Shown here in pieces: positions 31,386 to 41,569 of a stretch of DNA of 64,000 nt. Numbering within the stretch: position 1 is the first letter of the stretch; each line of letters begins with the position of its first letter. Where the stretch lies: NCBI GenBank assembly GCA_011037195.1, contig JAAEAF010001087.1, positions 119,516 to 183,515 on the forward strand, read 5' to 3'. The stretch is from Triatoma infestans (Eukaryota > Arthropoda > Insecta > Hemiptera > Reduviidae). Position numbers and translations under genes: made by a program. The notes below the pieces were generated by a model, which worked only from the letters and a program-made list of their open reading frames with translations, searched no databases and was not told the origin of the DNA.

Positions 31386-31888
31386 CTTTTATTCCTGGTA
31401 AAAGAGGAATGATTGCAATGGAGTCAGTTATTTGAAATTGAGTTTCAACCTGTAATACATATTATCAGATCTTGTGAGTACGGATCGAACAAAATGTTTT
31501 AATTGCCTGTATGTGTGTATTAAAATATTCCCAAAAACGAAAAATCTTAAGAAGTTCAAACTTAATATCCCGTTTAGGTACTACCACCGTATTGGACACG
31601 AAAATTTCTTCTAAAATCCATCGACCGAAAGTGCGTCTTTAATGCGGTGTTTTTTGTAATTTTTTCAAAAACGGTTTCAACGTGGTTGTGGTTATGGGAA
31701 CTCTAGCTTTAGGTTTTCCTCTAAAATACCACTTCAGTATAATATATATAGTTAGTACCATATACAAAATATTACTACACATTAGAAGCATTGATAGAAG
31801 TTCAAAATTGAAGAAATTCGGCTAACCAAAAGATAGATTTTGGAGTTTTTTCGGAACTGTCTCGAAAACTACAAGGTATAACGATTTT
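31386..31888 (+). repeat. Diverged RepA-related copy, host of FB1 and FB2 insertions
   Basis: Contains AGTTCAAACTTAATATCCCG and ATCGACCGAAAGTGCG. Broken at TATAACGATTTT (31877-31888) and continued at about 32820 with TGATTTCCTTTAAACTTTG. Confidence 0.65.
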
Positions 31889-31930
31889 CATTAGAGACAT
31901 TTTCCGGGGTAGCCTGCTTCATTTTGTGGT

Positions 31931-31968
31931 CATCAACCGGTTTCGGGCGTTTGCCCATCTTCAGGATG
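31931..31968 (-). ncRNA. Hammerhead ribozyme motif (FB1 copy 6, left arm)
   Basis: Stem I CATC/GATG, core CTGAAGA, extra T, stem II GGGC/GCCC with AAAC loop, GAAA, stem III ACCGGT, cleavage site GTT. Confidence 0.8.
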
Positions 31969-32175
31969 CTTTGTCAGACAGTGTAATAACACAGACTTAC
32001 ACAGAGCAAATTTAGTTTACACATTGACTAGTCTTTTTAATTGTATTTAAAACTAAACTCTTGAAGTAGGTCAAGAGGGGTATGGTGATGGCAACTGAGT
32101 GGGTAAAAGGAACATGTGTTTGGGTTGTTAAAAGGGCAAATTTTTCTTAAAATGGAAACATCCAACACGTGGGGG

Positions 32176-32213
32176 CATCCTGATGATGAGCGAACGCTGG
32201 AAACCGGTCGATG
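32176..32213 (+). ncRNA. Hammerhead ribozyme motif (FB1 copy 6, right arm)
   Basis: Stem I CATC/GATG, core CTGATGA, extra T, stem II AGC/GCT with a G.G mismatch at the base, GAAA, stem III ACCGGT, cleavage site GTC. Confidence 0.75.
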
Positions 32214-32302
32214 ACCTCAAAATGAAGCACACTATCACGGAAAATGTCTCTGATGCTTTCCAGCTCAGCGAAACCAGCCACCATAACAACTATAACGATT
32301 TT

Positions 32303-32816
32303 ATCAGGTATTTCATCCGTCGTACTATGCATATTTATTTTATTATTGTTCCTGTCCGGTTTCGGATTTTCATTTATCGTCAGAGCAAATTCATCAAAGT
32401 TCGTGTAGAGAGTTTCACTTCAACGTAATGTTTCTGTTACACTCATACTTGGTGGTTGTATACATGTGGGGAGATTATAAGATTATGTGTGCGTGTTTCA
32501 TGACAAAGTGGAATCATTATAAATTATGATTAGACATTAGAAAATAGTGTATAATAAATTGCATTTATAATAATTCTTCCATTTTGTCATGAAAAACACA
32601 CACACATACATCGTAACATAATCTTATAACCTCCTCACATATATACAACCAAAAAGTATGAGTGTAACAGAAACATCGTCTCTACACAAACTTGGTGAAT
32701 TTGCTCTGACGATGGATGAAAATCCGAAACCGGCCAGGAACAAAATCAATATGCATGTTACGACGGATAAAATACCAGATGTTATCCAGCATTGCGGGAC
32801 CCATCCACATTTTCAA
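32303..32816 (-). mobile_element. FB2 ribozyme palindrome, copy 1
   Basis: Inserted directly next to FB1 copy 6 at the same target: TATAACGATTT before it, TATAATGATTT after it (about 32819-32829). Arms carry hammerheads at about 32345-32388 (minus; cleavage T replaced by A) and 32700-32740 (plus; cleavage T replaced by C). The extension at the right reads CAGCATTGCGGGACCCATCC. Confidence 0.8.
32700..32740 (+). ncRNA. Hammerhead motif, probably inactive (FB2 copy 1, right arm)
   Basis: Core CTGACGA, extra T, perfect stem II GGAT/ATCC with GAAA loop, GAAA; the cleavage triplet reads GCC instead of GTC. Confidence 0.65.
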
Positions 32817-33260
32817 AATATAATGATTTCCTTTAAACTTTGTATAACAACTTCACAAATAAAAATGTATTACTTTTATTTGAAACATTTAAAAAAAAAA
32901 AAATTTTTTGGATAGTTGGTTCAGTGTTATTAGAGCGCTCTACTGGGCCATAATCTAATCATTACTTCTCTACCTGCCAAGATTAATAGGTTGGTATTTT
33001 TCCCCCACCACCTCATGTTAGAGCAAATACGTGAAATTTGTGATTAAAAAATTTTTGTCTATTTATATATAATTGTCAATTGTATTAACAGGAGTAAGAG
33101 AAAGTTGTGTGAGTGTTTCACTCCATATTTTTTTTATATTCACTTACTCATGGGGAAAGAGGAAGTATTACATATTTTTGAAATTAAGGTTCTTCCGAAA
33201 ATAAATGCTTTCTGATCCCCTGAGTGCGAAACCAATGTTTTTGACGTTGCTGTATTTAAG
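32817..33260 (+). repeat. RepA-related fragments
   Basis: Continuation of the 31386 copy, a RepA right end (GGAGTAAGAGAAAGT at 33090-33104) and the left end of a further copy (33140-33260). Confidence 0.65.
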
Positions 33261-33273
33261 TATATTGACGTAT

Positions 33274-33844
33274 TTGTTGTGGTTGGTTCCACCAAGCTGG
33301 AAAGCATCAGAGATATGGCCATCGATCGGTTTCAGGGGTTCGCCCATCATCAGGATGTTTTTAGTTGATACATTTATTTGTTAGTGTAATAGGATCCAAA
33401 AAGAGGATCTGTAGCAGAGAAAGAGAGACAAAAATTACAGGACCACTCTCTAGGACTAGAGTGGGAGGAACTACATAAATATAGCGACGGGAGATAGATA
33501 TACAACAGAGTTCATACAACTGAGCCCACTCGTCAGTCACAACGTGTCATTTACCTTGCTCTTTACCACTCTTACCATACTCTACCATTTTAAGTGTAAA
33601 GTCCAGACAGTAGGTGTCACTTTTTATATTATACAGTGTTAGCCATATTTTGTTTGTTCATTCAAACCAGACCCTTTTTTCTCCTTCATCAATCCCATTA
33701 TAATAGTGAATCAACCAAATTTGCTCTGTGCAAGTCTATATTATCACACTGTTTGACAAAAGACATCCTGATGATGGACGAAAGCTCGAAACCGGTCAAT
33801 GACCACAAAAAGAAGCAGGCTATCACGGAAAATAACTCTGATAA
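33274..33844 (+). mobile_element. FB1 ribozyme palindrome, copy 7, carrying element H
   Basis: Flanked by TATATTGACGTAT at 33261-33273 and 33845-33857. Extension at the left. Hammerhead cores are kept at 33320-33357 (minus; stem III reads ACCGAT) and 33764-33801 (plus; stem II weakened, one stem I mismatch). A solo-LTR-like element H sits between the arms. Confidence 0.85.
33385..33705 (+). mobile_element. Solo-LTR-like element H, copy 2
   Basis: Begins TGTAATAGGATCC, contains CATAAATATAGCGACGGG and CACAACGTGTCAT, and ends near CCCATTATAA; flanks TTAG and ATAG suggest a 4-bp duplication. Lies in the middle of FB1 copy 7, so it is younger than that copy. Confidence 0.65.
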
Positions 33845-33857
33845 TATATTGACGTAT

Positions 33858-34183
33858 ATTTATAACTAATGGTACTAGATCCTTTTTTTTTATTTCATCA
33901 TTTACATATAACTGATCTTTTATCAATAATAAATGATGACCATGATGTATAATTAAAATTAACCCAATAAATCTGGCAGCACCACTTATTGTAATAATTA
34001 TCAATTAAGTCATAAGAATTTGGAATTTTGCGTTCGTAGATAAGTTTCAAATTATCAATCAAATTTTGTTTTTTTTTCTGCACAGGAAAAACAGCACGAA
34101 TGAAGACACTTGAATTTTCTTTATAATTTCAATTATATTGTGTATTATAATTCAAGAAAAAAAAAAAAAAATGATGGATTAAC
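33858..34183. other. No feature recognised
   Basis: AT-rich with an A run near 34157. Confidence 0.4.
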
Positions 34184-34197
34184 AATCTATCAATAAT

Positions 34198-34595
34198 CTG
34201 GTATTTTATCCGTTGCAGCATGCATATTTTTATTGTTCCTGGCCGGTTTCGGATTTTTCATCTATCGCCAGAACAAATTCACCAAGTTCACTTCAACGTA
34301 ATGTTGCTATTAACACTCACATTTGTTGGTTGTATATATATGTGGGGAGGTTATAAGATTATGTTCATGAACATAACCTTGTAACCTCTCCATATATGTA
34401 TAACCAACAAGTGTGAGTGTAACAGGAACATTACGTTGAAGTGAAACTCTCTACACGAACTTGGTAAATTTGCTCTGACGATGGATGGAAAATCTGAAAC
34501 CGGTCAGAAATAATATAATTATGCATGCTAAGACGGATAAAATACCAGATGTAAAATATCCAGCATTGCGGACCCGTCCATATACATATTCAACC
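34198..34595 (-). mobile_element. FB2 ribozyme palindrome, copy 2 (best preserved)
   Basis: Flanked by AATCTATCAATAAT (34184-34197) and AATCTACCAATAAC (34596-34609). Starts CTGGTATTTTATCC; the right end carries the extension TCCAGCATTGCGGACCC and more. The left hammerhead core reads CTGGCGA; the right one at 34468-34511 is complete. Confidence 0.85.
34468..34511 (+). ncRNA. Hammerhead ribozyme motif, type I (FB2 copy 2, right arm)
   Basis: Stem I pairs CT/AG and, past a bulged G, ATTT/AAAT. Core CTGACGA (34475-34481), extra T, stem II GGAT with ATCT (one G.U), GAAA (34496-34499), stem III ACCGGT, cleavage after GTC (34505). Compared with FB1, stem II pairs differ on both strands. Confidence 0.8.
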
Positions 34596-34630
34596 AATCT
34601 ACCAATAACTTTGAACATTTAAAGAATCGT

Positions 34631-34958
34631 TGAATATGTGGATGGGTCCCCGTAATGCTGGATAATATCTGATATTTTATCCATCGTCATAGGATGCATA
34701 TTTCTTATATTCCTGATCCGGTTTCGAATTCACATTGATCGTCCGAGTAAATTCATCAATTTCGTGTAGAGAGTTCACTACAACGTAATGTTTCTGTGAC
34801 AAACGCTTATTGATTTAAAAAGCCAACTAAGTGTTGAGTGTAACAAAAACATTGCGTTGAAGTGAAAACTTTCTACACGAACATGATAAATTTACACCCG
34901 ACAATGGATGTAAATCCAAAACCGGTCAAGAATAAAAGAAATATGCATGTCTAAAACT
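34631..34958 (+). mobile_element. FB2 ribozyme palindrome, copy 3
   Basis: Extension at the left (GAATATGTGGATGGGTCC), arms with decayed hammerheads: GGACGA on the minus strand near 34742 and CCGACAA on the plus strand near 34898. Confidence 0.7.
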
Positions 34959-35184
34959 ATGAAAATCGTAACAATTTCAAAATTCCTAAATTCATTTTTT
35001 CTTTTAAACAATTTTGTTTTGAGTAAAATAAATTCTTTACTTTTGACTGTTTTTTTTATAAATTTTTGGATAGTTTTGAGGGAAAAATAATGTTGGGCTT
35101 TCCACTAAGACTAAACCATTCATTTCAATAACAATGTATAGGTGTATGCTATGATACCTATAAAATATTAATATTAATTAATTA

Positions 35185-36175
35185 TCAGAGATATTTTCCA
35201 TGATAGCCTGCTTCTTTCTGTGGTCATCGACCGGTTTCGGGTGTTCGTCCATCATCAGGATGTTATCAGTGTAATAATATAGACTTGCACAGAGCAAATC
35301 CAGTTGATACACTGGATTTAAAAAAAAAGTCTTTGTTATGATGGAACTAGGTTAAGAGGGCTACCTGAATGGGAAAACCACATGTTCGGTCCTTTAAAGA
35401 TGTCGTTCCTTTTTTTAAATGGAAACATCAATCAGTGGGGATGCATATCTTAAACTATGTTTTTTGAAGGAGATTTTACTTTAAATAATTATTTATTCAT
35501 ACCCCTCTTATACCTAGTTCCATCATAACAAAGACTTTTAAAATCTAGTATATCAACTGTATTTGCTCGGTGCAAGTCTATGTTAGTACACACTGTTTGA
35601 CAAAAACATCCTGAAGGCCCGAAACCGGTCGATGACTACACACAAATAAAAACAGGCTATCACGGAAAATATCTCTGACAATAAATTTATATTAATATTT
35701 TATACGTGGCGTAATAACATAAACTTGCACAGAGCAAATACAGTTAATACACTGGATTTTAAAATTCTTTTATGACAGAACTAGGTTAAGAATGGTATGG
35801 ATAAATAATTATTTAAAGTAAAATCTCCTTCAAAAAACATAGTTTGAGATATACGTACATCCCCATTCATTGATGTTTCCATTTAAACAGGGAACAATAT
35901 CTTTAAAGGACCGAACATGTGTTTTCCCATTCAGGTAGCAACACCCCTCTTTTAACCTAGTTCCATCATAACAAAGACTTTTAAAATCCAGTGTATCAAC
36001 TGTATTTGCTCGGCAAGTCTATGTTAGTATACACTGTTTGACAAAAACGGCCTGATGATGATGGGCGAAGGCCCGAAACCGATCGGTGACCACTAAAGAA
36101 ACAGGCTATCACGGAAAATATCTCTGATGCTTTCCAGCTTTGCGGAACCCAACCACCGCAACAACTATAAATTAA
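35185..36175 (-). mobile_element. FB1 composite palindrome, copies 8 and 9
   Basis: Starts TCAGAGATATTTTCC, ends with the extension AACCACCGCAACAAC; flanks rich in AATTAATTA. Contains three hammerhead-type sites: 35222-35262 (minus, full core, weak stem II), about 35607-35634 (plus, stem II deleted) and about 36049-36091 (plus, three-base insertion after the core). The inner 35280-35590 and 35700-36020 segments are themselves inverted copies, giving a nested palindrome. Confidence 0.8.
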
Positions 36176-36550
36176 TTATATTGATAGAATCCCAAATTTG
36201 AAGAAAATCGATAAGCGATTTTACAGAATAGGTTTTTGTTATATAATAATTTTCTTTATAAGATAAAAACTGAGGGAAATTAAGACGTTAAAATTCAAAT
36301 ATATTTGTTTAACATTATTAGCCTCTCTATAATTAATGTAATCATTCTCTACCTGCCTCTGTTGGTAGGTTGGCACCCCCCCCCCCCCATGTATACTTAT
36401 TTTAGGAGAAATGAGCCAAATTTGAAATTTAAAGAAAATTTGATATATATATAATTAAAAATTGAGAGCTAATCCTTTTCTACAATCATAAATTTAAATA
36501 CAACTTCAATTCTTAAATTGTTTTAATTACTTTGTCCCAAGTAAACAGGA
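36176..36550. other. No gene; RepA-like traces
   Basis: Includes GAATCCCAAATTTGAAGAAA and a C run near 36378; otherwise AT-rich. Confidence 0.4.
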
Positions 36551-36554
36551 TTTA

Positions 36555-36910
36555 TGTAACAGGATCCAAAGAGAGGGATCCATAGCAGACAGAGAGAGAG
36601 CGAGAGAGAGACAAAAATGACAGGACCACTCTCTCGGATTAGAATGGGAGAAACTGCTTAAATACAGCGATGGGAGATATACGAGTCATATAGCAAAGTT
36701 CACTCGGCAGTCACAACGTGTCATCTACCTTAATCTTTACCTCTCTAACGATTCTCTGTTATTTTTAGTGTAAATGCCAGGCAGTCAGTGTCACTTTTTA
36801 TTATATATTCACCCCAGTTGATGAGGAGTGTCAGTATGTATTTTCAGCCATATCTAGTTTATTAATCTGAACCAAACAATTTTTCTTTCCTTCACCATAC
36901 CCAGTATATA
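36555..36910 (+). mobile_element. Solo-LTR-like element H, copy 3
   Basis: Begins TGTAACAGGATCC, contains TTAAATACAGCGATGGGAG and CACAACGTGTCATC; flanked by TTTA on both sides (36551-36554 and 36911-36914). Confidence 0.65.
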
Positions 36911-36915
36911 TTTAT

Positions 36916-37925
36916 TACATTCTCTTATTTCTAGTAAGTAGAAGTATAGGCAATCGTGTCAAATTTTTTGATATCAAGTTTTCACCAGAAATATCCGTTT
37001 TGAGGTCCTCTGAGTAAAAAAAAAAAAAGGTGGTTAATAGAAAATGGTCTATATATATGTGTGTGTCTGTGTAGTTCAAAAAACGAAAAAAATTCATAGA
37101 AAGTTCAAGAAAGTTGATATTCCGTTTTACGTATCAACATGGGATCCGACAATAGGTCATCTGTCAAAATTCCTCAACCGAAAATATCACTTTATTAAAT
37201 GTTTATTTCTTTTTTCACTTTTTCGTGATTTTCTCAAAAATGGCTCCGACGATTTTCTTTAAACTTATTAAATCAACTATACATACAAAGATCAACAACC
37301 TTTTTTTTAAAACATTTCTCTGGGATAATTTATTTAAGGACACTTTTAGGGAGAATGGGTGGGGTTAGGTTTTTCCCTCTAAAGTTTCTATTTTAGTTTT
37401 ACTATATAGTTCTATCATCTAAATAATATATAATTAGAATATTAAATATGTTGTTGAAATTCCGTGTTTGAAAGAAAATCAGATAACTGGATGTGCGTTT
37501 TTATAAAAAAGTATTTTTTTTTTAGTTTTCTGTTATTTTCTTTAAAGTGGCTTCGAAGCGCTACAAGATTAAAGAGCTGCAACTTTTATTTGAAACATTT
37601 TCTCTGAGTAAACTCATTTAATGGTGGGGGGTGGGGTGGGCTGGCTTTTGGTGGGTTTGGGGGGTAGGGTTATGTTTTTGCCACTAAAATTCTATCATAA
37701 TTGATTTTATACAATTCAACCATGTTGAAAAAAATAAAGTGATTGCTAAAATTTTTGAAGTTTCATGAAAATTAGTAAACTGGAAGTGCGCTTTTACTGA
37801 ACAGTTTTTTTCCCCCAGTTTTCGACAAATTTTCATTAAATTTGATATACAACTATAAAAATTGGTCAATTATCATTTTTAAAAAAAAAAACTGGAGTAA
37901 GAGAAAGTTATATGGATGCTTGTCT
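36916..37925 (+). repeat. RepA element, near full length
   Basis: Begins ACATTCTCTTATTTCTAG, contains TTCACCAGAAATATCCG, the three internal blocks, G runs near 37352 and 37625, and ends CTGGAGTAAGAGAAAGTT. Confidence 0.85.
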
Positions 37926-38434
37926 TGCTTTTGCCACGAACTTATTTTTTGGCATGGTTTTAGTTTCTCTAGAAATTGGAAGTTAATGTATTCTAGGATG
38001 CCTTCTTTATATTGAATAATTTAAGTGTAAGAATTCCAAGTTAGTAATAAAATTTAGTAATTGGTACAAAAGAACTCGTAGGATCCAATGTAACATTCTG
38101 TGATTAAATATAGACAAAATATACCACACCTAACGTAATATATTTCCCTATTCCATTATCTACATTTCTTATTTGATTTCTACAGATTAATTATTTTTTA
38201 TTTATATTGTTTAATTGTATTTTTTTTTTAAATTAAAATAGATTAAATTCAAGACATCCTTGATAAAATTCATCTAATTAGCCAAGGATGGCTTAATTTT
38301 TATTAATTAATTTATATATTAATTTTAGCAGTGATCAAATTCAAATGGGGACCTGCTTTCTCTAAGACGATGGCTTCTAATTAATGAGCCATAATAAGAT
38401 TTAGTTTATTTTAAAGAAAACAAAAAAACAAAAA
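37926..38434. other. No feature recognised
   Basis: AT-rich DNA. Confidence 0.4.
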
Positions 38435-38520
38435 ATTTTTGGTGTGAAACACTCACATCACTATCTTTTACTGCAATTATTATGATATTAATTGACAAAA
38501 TTTATTTCAAACTTGGAGTT
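38435..38520 (-). repeat. RepA right-end fragment, inverted
   Basis: GGTGTGAAACACTCACATCA and the following TTAATTGACAAAATTT. Confidence 0.65.
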
Positions 38521-38660
38521 TTTACTAATCATTTAAAAAGGCTTCAGCAATATAATAAATATAAGATTAGTGGGGATTATACTTGTTGATTTTTTTTTTT
38601 TGACATCGCCTCTATTGTAAACACAGCAGTTTAAAAATCTTAAAAAACCTAATCTAATCT

Positions 38661-38811
38661 AGTTGTTATGGTTTGGTTCTAAGCACAGCTGAAAAGTATC
38701 ACGATATATTTTCCGTGACAGCCTGCCTGTTTTCTTTTTATGGTCATCGACCATTTTTGGGGGTTCGCCCATCAACAGGAGGTTTTTTTTTTTTTTTTTT
38801 TTATCAAAATA
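38661..38811 (+). mobile_element. FB1 left-arm fragment, copy 10
   Basis: AGTTGTTATGGTTTGGTTC extension followed by the arm to CAACAGGAGG and poly-T. The hammerhead is decayed; the right arm is absent. Confidence 0.65.
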
Positions 38812-38814
38812 GTG

Positions 38815-39215
38815 TCATCAACAGTGGAGCAGGGAGTTTCAGGCTACCTCCTGTCCCTTAGTAGGACAGGACTTGAGGACCTTTGTGGATGTAGTGACTG
38901 GGACACATATAGGAAGAACGTCTAGTCCCCCATATGTCAGAACTGTGATGATGTAGTTAAGGAAACGGTATGTTACTACTTATGTCAATGTCCCCATTTT
39001 GCTGGTACTAGGTTTCGTGTATTAGGGAGGGCATCACTCTCGCAGGATTGCCTGGGTGAGTTGGAGTTGAAGGATATCTTGGAATATTGCAAATTGAGAC
39101 CGGTAGAATAACGGGGAAGATTAAAATTAGGGGGATGAATTGGCAGGAAACGGGGAGATAAAAGCCATATAGGCACCCAGTTTCAATAATAAGAATCATA
39201 ATATAATAATAATAA
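38815..39215 (+). pseudogene. LINE 3' end with zinc knuckle
   Basis: Frames read SGYLLSLSRTGLEDLCGCSD, then after a stop ICQNCDDVVKETVCYYLCQC and PHFAGTRFRVLGRASLSQD, with a knuckle-like C-x2-C..C pattern in which the His position is Y. The tail is AATAAT repeats (about 39186-39230). Resembles the C-terminal ends of I/Jockey-type LINEs such as L-A, but is a different family. Broken by an in-frame stop at about 38923. Confidence 0.65.
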
Positions 39216-39469
39216 TAATATAATAATAATAAAATAGAGAGAAATACTTCAGTGAAGCAGGCTGCTCAAGATGTTGAACCTGCTAGATGACACAGCGTAC
39301 CAATCAATCGAGAGACATGAGTTTACGAGATTTTGATTTGATGATTAAGTAAAAATATATCTATCGTTAAAGGAGATGATTTCAGGTATCTCATGCGAGA
39401 CTGAAATAGTCAGGATATTATAAGCTAAAAAAGACTTAAATATATAGCACATTATCAACCATGCAAGTG

Positions 39470-40060
39470 CTGGGATATTATGCCCAGGGAGTCAACATTA
39501 ATGCCCTCCACAATTGGAAGCAAGGTCAATCGGAGGCTGATGCCAACACTGCCCAAAAAGGCGGACGTCTCCGTTGGAATGACACCTCCGAGCCAAACCA
39601 CAGGCCCTGCACCCTATAGACCTGTCTCGAAATGGTCTCTAAATTTTTCTTTGAGGTGGGAATACACTTCTCATAAATTTGGCTCTTCCCTCGTGGACCT
39701 TCTCCGCTTGACTCGGATCATTACTTTCATATTGACAGTGGGTCCAAAACAAAAGCAATGTCGCTGTTTTCCTGGAAGGTCCCGATGTCAGCATACCTGA
39801 CTGACACCGTCCGTATCGATGGTATAAACTTCCTCAAAGCTCGTAAAGCCCGTTGATGCAGCAAATCCATAATAGCGTGCTTCACTCTGTGATGGGCGTC
39901 GGTTATTAGGAGCATGTTATTCGGACATGTACCAAGCACATGGGCTGATGTTTCAGGCTCTCTGCCGCATCTGCGACAGAGGGGTCCAACAGCTCCCGCA
40001 GACTGTCCGCCAACTCCAGGAACAGCACGAAGAGGGGCGTAGTTTGTATTGAACTTTATG
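39470..40060 (-). pseudogene. Second restriction-like-endonuclease LINE remnant
   Basis: On the minus strand: PLCRRCGREPETSAHVLGTC (CCHC knuckle), then HHRVKHAIMDLLHQRALRAL and, towards 39700, DIAFVLDP followed after a frameshift by KSQIYEKCIP. The last two correspond to the endonuclease region of R2-like LINEs, where a VLDPT motif precedes K..IY.PC.P. Several frameshifts and stops. This is a different family from the element at 15822-17240. Confidence 0.7.
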
Positions 40061-40384
40061 ATGTTCGTCCATTCAGAGCCAGACAGGGTTTTCTTATCAC
40101 AAATAAACCTATTTGCTTTTGGGTTACCCTTAAAATGGCAAACTCCAACTCCCTGCCACTTGCAGCTAGTCCATTCTTCAATAATAATAACAGTAGAGCG
40201 CTCTATATCAAATCCAACAAAGCTTGTGCAAAATTTAAATTTAATCTAACTGACAAGACTTCCAATAAAGCAAATATCAAGTTTGAACTTTTTGAATTTT
40301 TAAGTTACGCTTACCACATACATATATAGACACACACACACACACCAATTTCTGAAAATAAAAAAAAAATTACTTCCTCTTAGT
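40061..40384. other. No gene; CA microsatellite near 40332
   Basis: Nothing else recognised. Confidence 0.4.
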
Positions 40385-41030
40385 TTTAGTAAGAGGAAGT
40401 ATTGTAATCCTGTGAAATTTTTGATATCGAGTTTTCACCGGAAATATCCGTTTTGAGGTCCTCTGAGAGCCAAAAAAAGTGTTTTTAGAAAATTATGTAT
40501 GTGTATGTGTATATGTGAACAGCATACTTAAAAAAACTCGTAGAAAGTTCAAACTCGATATTCCGTTTAGGTATCCACCATGAGATCCGACAATACCTTA
40601 TCTGTCAAAATTCCTCAACCGCCGAGTATCGCTTTATTGAATTTTTTTTTTTTTTTTTACTTTATTACAATTTTCTCAAAAATGGCTCCAACGATTTTCT
40701 TGAAACTTTAGTTATCAACTACACACACACACACACACACACACACAAAGTGCTACAACATTTTATTTAAAAAAACATTTCTCCGGGAAAATTCATTTAA
40801 GGGCACTTTTGAGGGAGGGTCCGGGGATTAGGTTTTCCTCTAATGTGCTATTTCAGTTTATTACACAATTCTATCATCTAGAATTAAATATGTTGTTGAA
40901 ATTACGCGTTTGAAAAAAATCAAATGACCGGAAGTGCGTTTTTACTGAACAGGTTTTTTTTTTTTTTTTTTTGCGATTTTTTCCATAAAAAAACAAGTTG
41001 TGTGAGTGTATCACACCAGATTTTTTTTTT
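40385..41030 (+). repeat. RepA element
   Basis: TTCACCGGAAATATCCG, ATTCCGTTTAGGTATCC, CA microsatellite (40722-40745) in place of the usual CATACAAAG, and a right end GTGTGAGTGTATCACACC. A short inverted RepA end follows (41030-41110). Confidence 0.85.
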
Positions 41031-41110
41031 TTCTGATTCAGGGGACCTCAGAATGTATATTTTTCGTGAAAACTCGATATAGAAGATTTGATACAATTAC
41101 AATACTTCCA

Positions 41111-41565
41111 TTTAACAAGCAGCAAGAGAAAATAAAACGAGAAATGGGTAAAAAAACCAAAAAAAAAAAGTAAAAAATGAATGAATATAAATCCAGACAG
41201 TTTCAATATTTTTCTAAGCTGAATTCAACAGTGTTTTTATATTTATAACAATGATATAGGAAATGACCATAGACGTGAAGATTGGTGAGAAGGGCCGCTA
41301 GCTATGTTATAGACAAGCCAGTGAACAGGCTGTACACTCGGTCATTTATCATATACAATAAAGGGGGGTAAAGCAACAGAGTTTTACTAGTGGAAGGGTC
41401 TGCTTCATATATCACATACGCTACGTTGCAAGAGTATTTACTGATTTATATCACATGTTTATATTGCGCTGATATTGAAAAAGTTTATGCAAAAGTAATT
41501 TTTTTAATTTTTCACAATCACTTACACCAAGTAATATTATATAATTAACTATCATGTCAAATGTT
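41111..41565. other. No feature recognised
   Basis: AT-rich with chance frames. Confidence 0.4.
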
Positions 41566-41569
41566 TCTA

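Larger units (their letters stand above)
31889..32290 (-). mobile_element. FB1 ribozyme palindrome, copy 6
   Basis: Flanked by TATAACGATTTT at 31877-31888 and 32291-32302. The extension is at the right end (GAAACCAGCCACCATAACAAC). Both hammerheads keep their cores: 31931-31968 (minus) and 32176-32213 (plus). The interior shares GGAAACATCCAACACGTGGG with copy 2. Confidence 0.88.
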
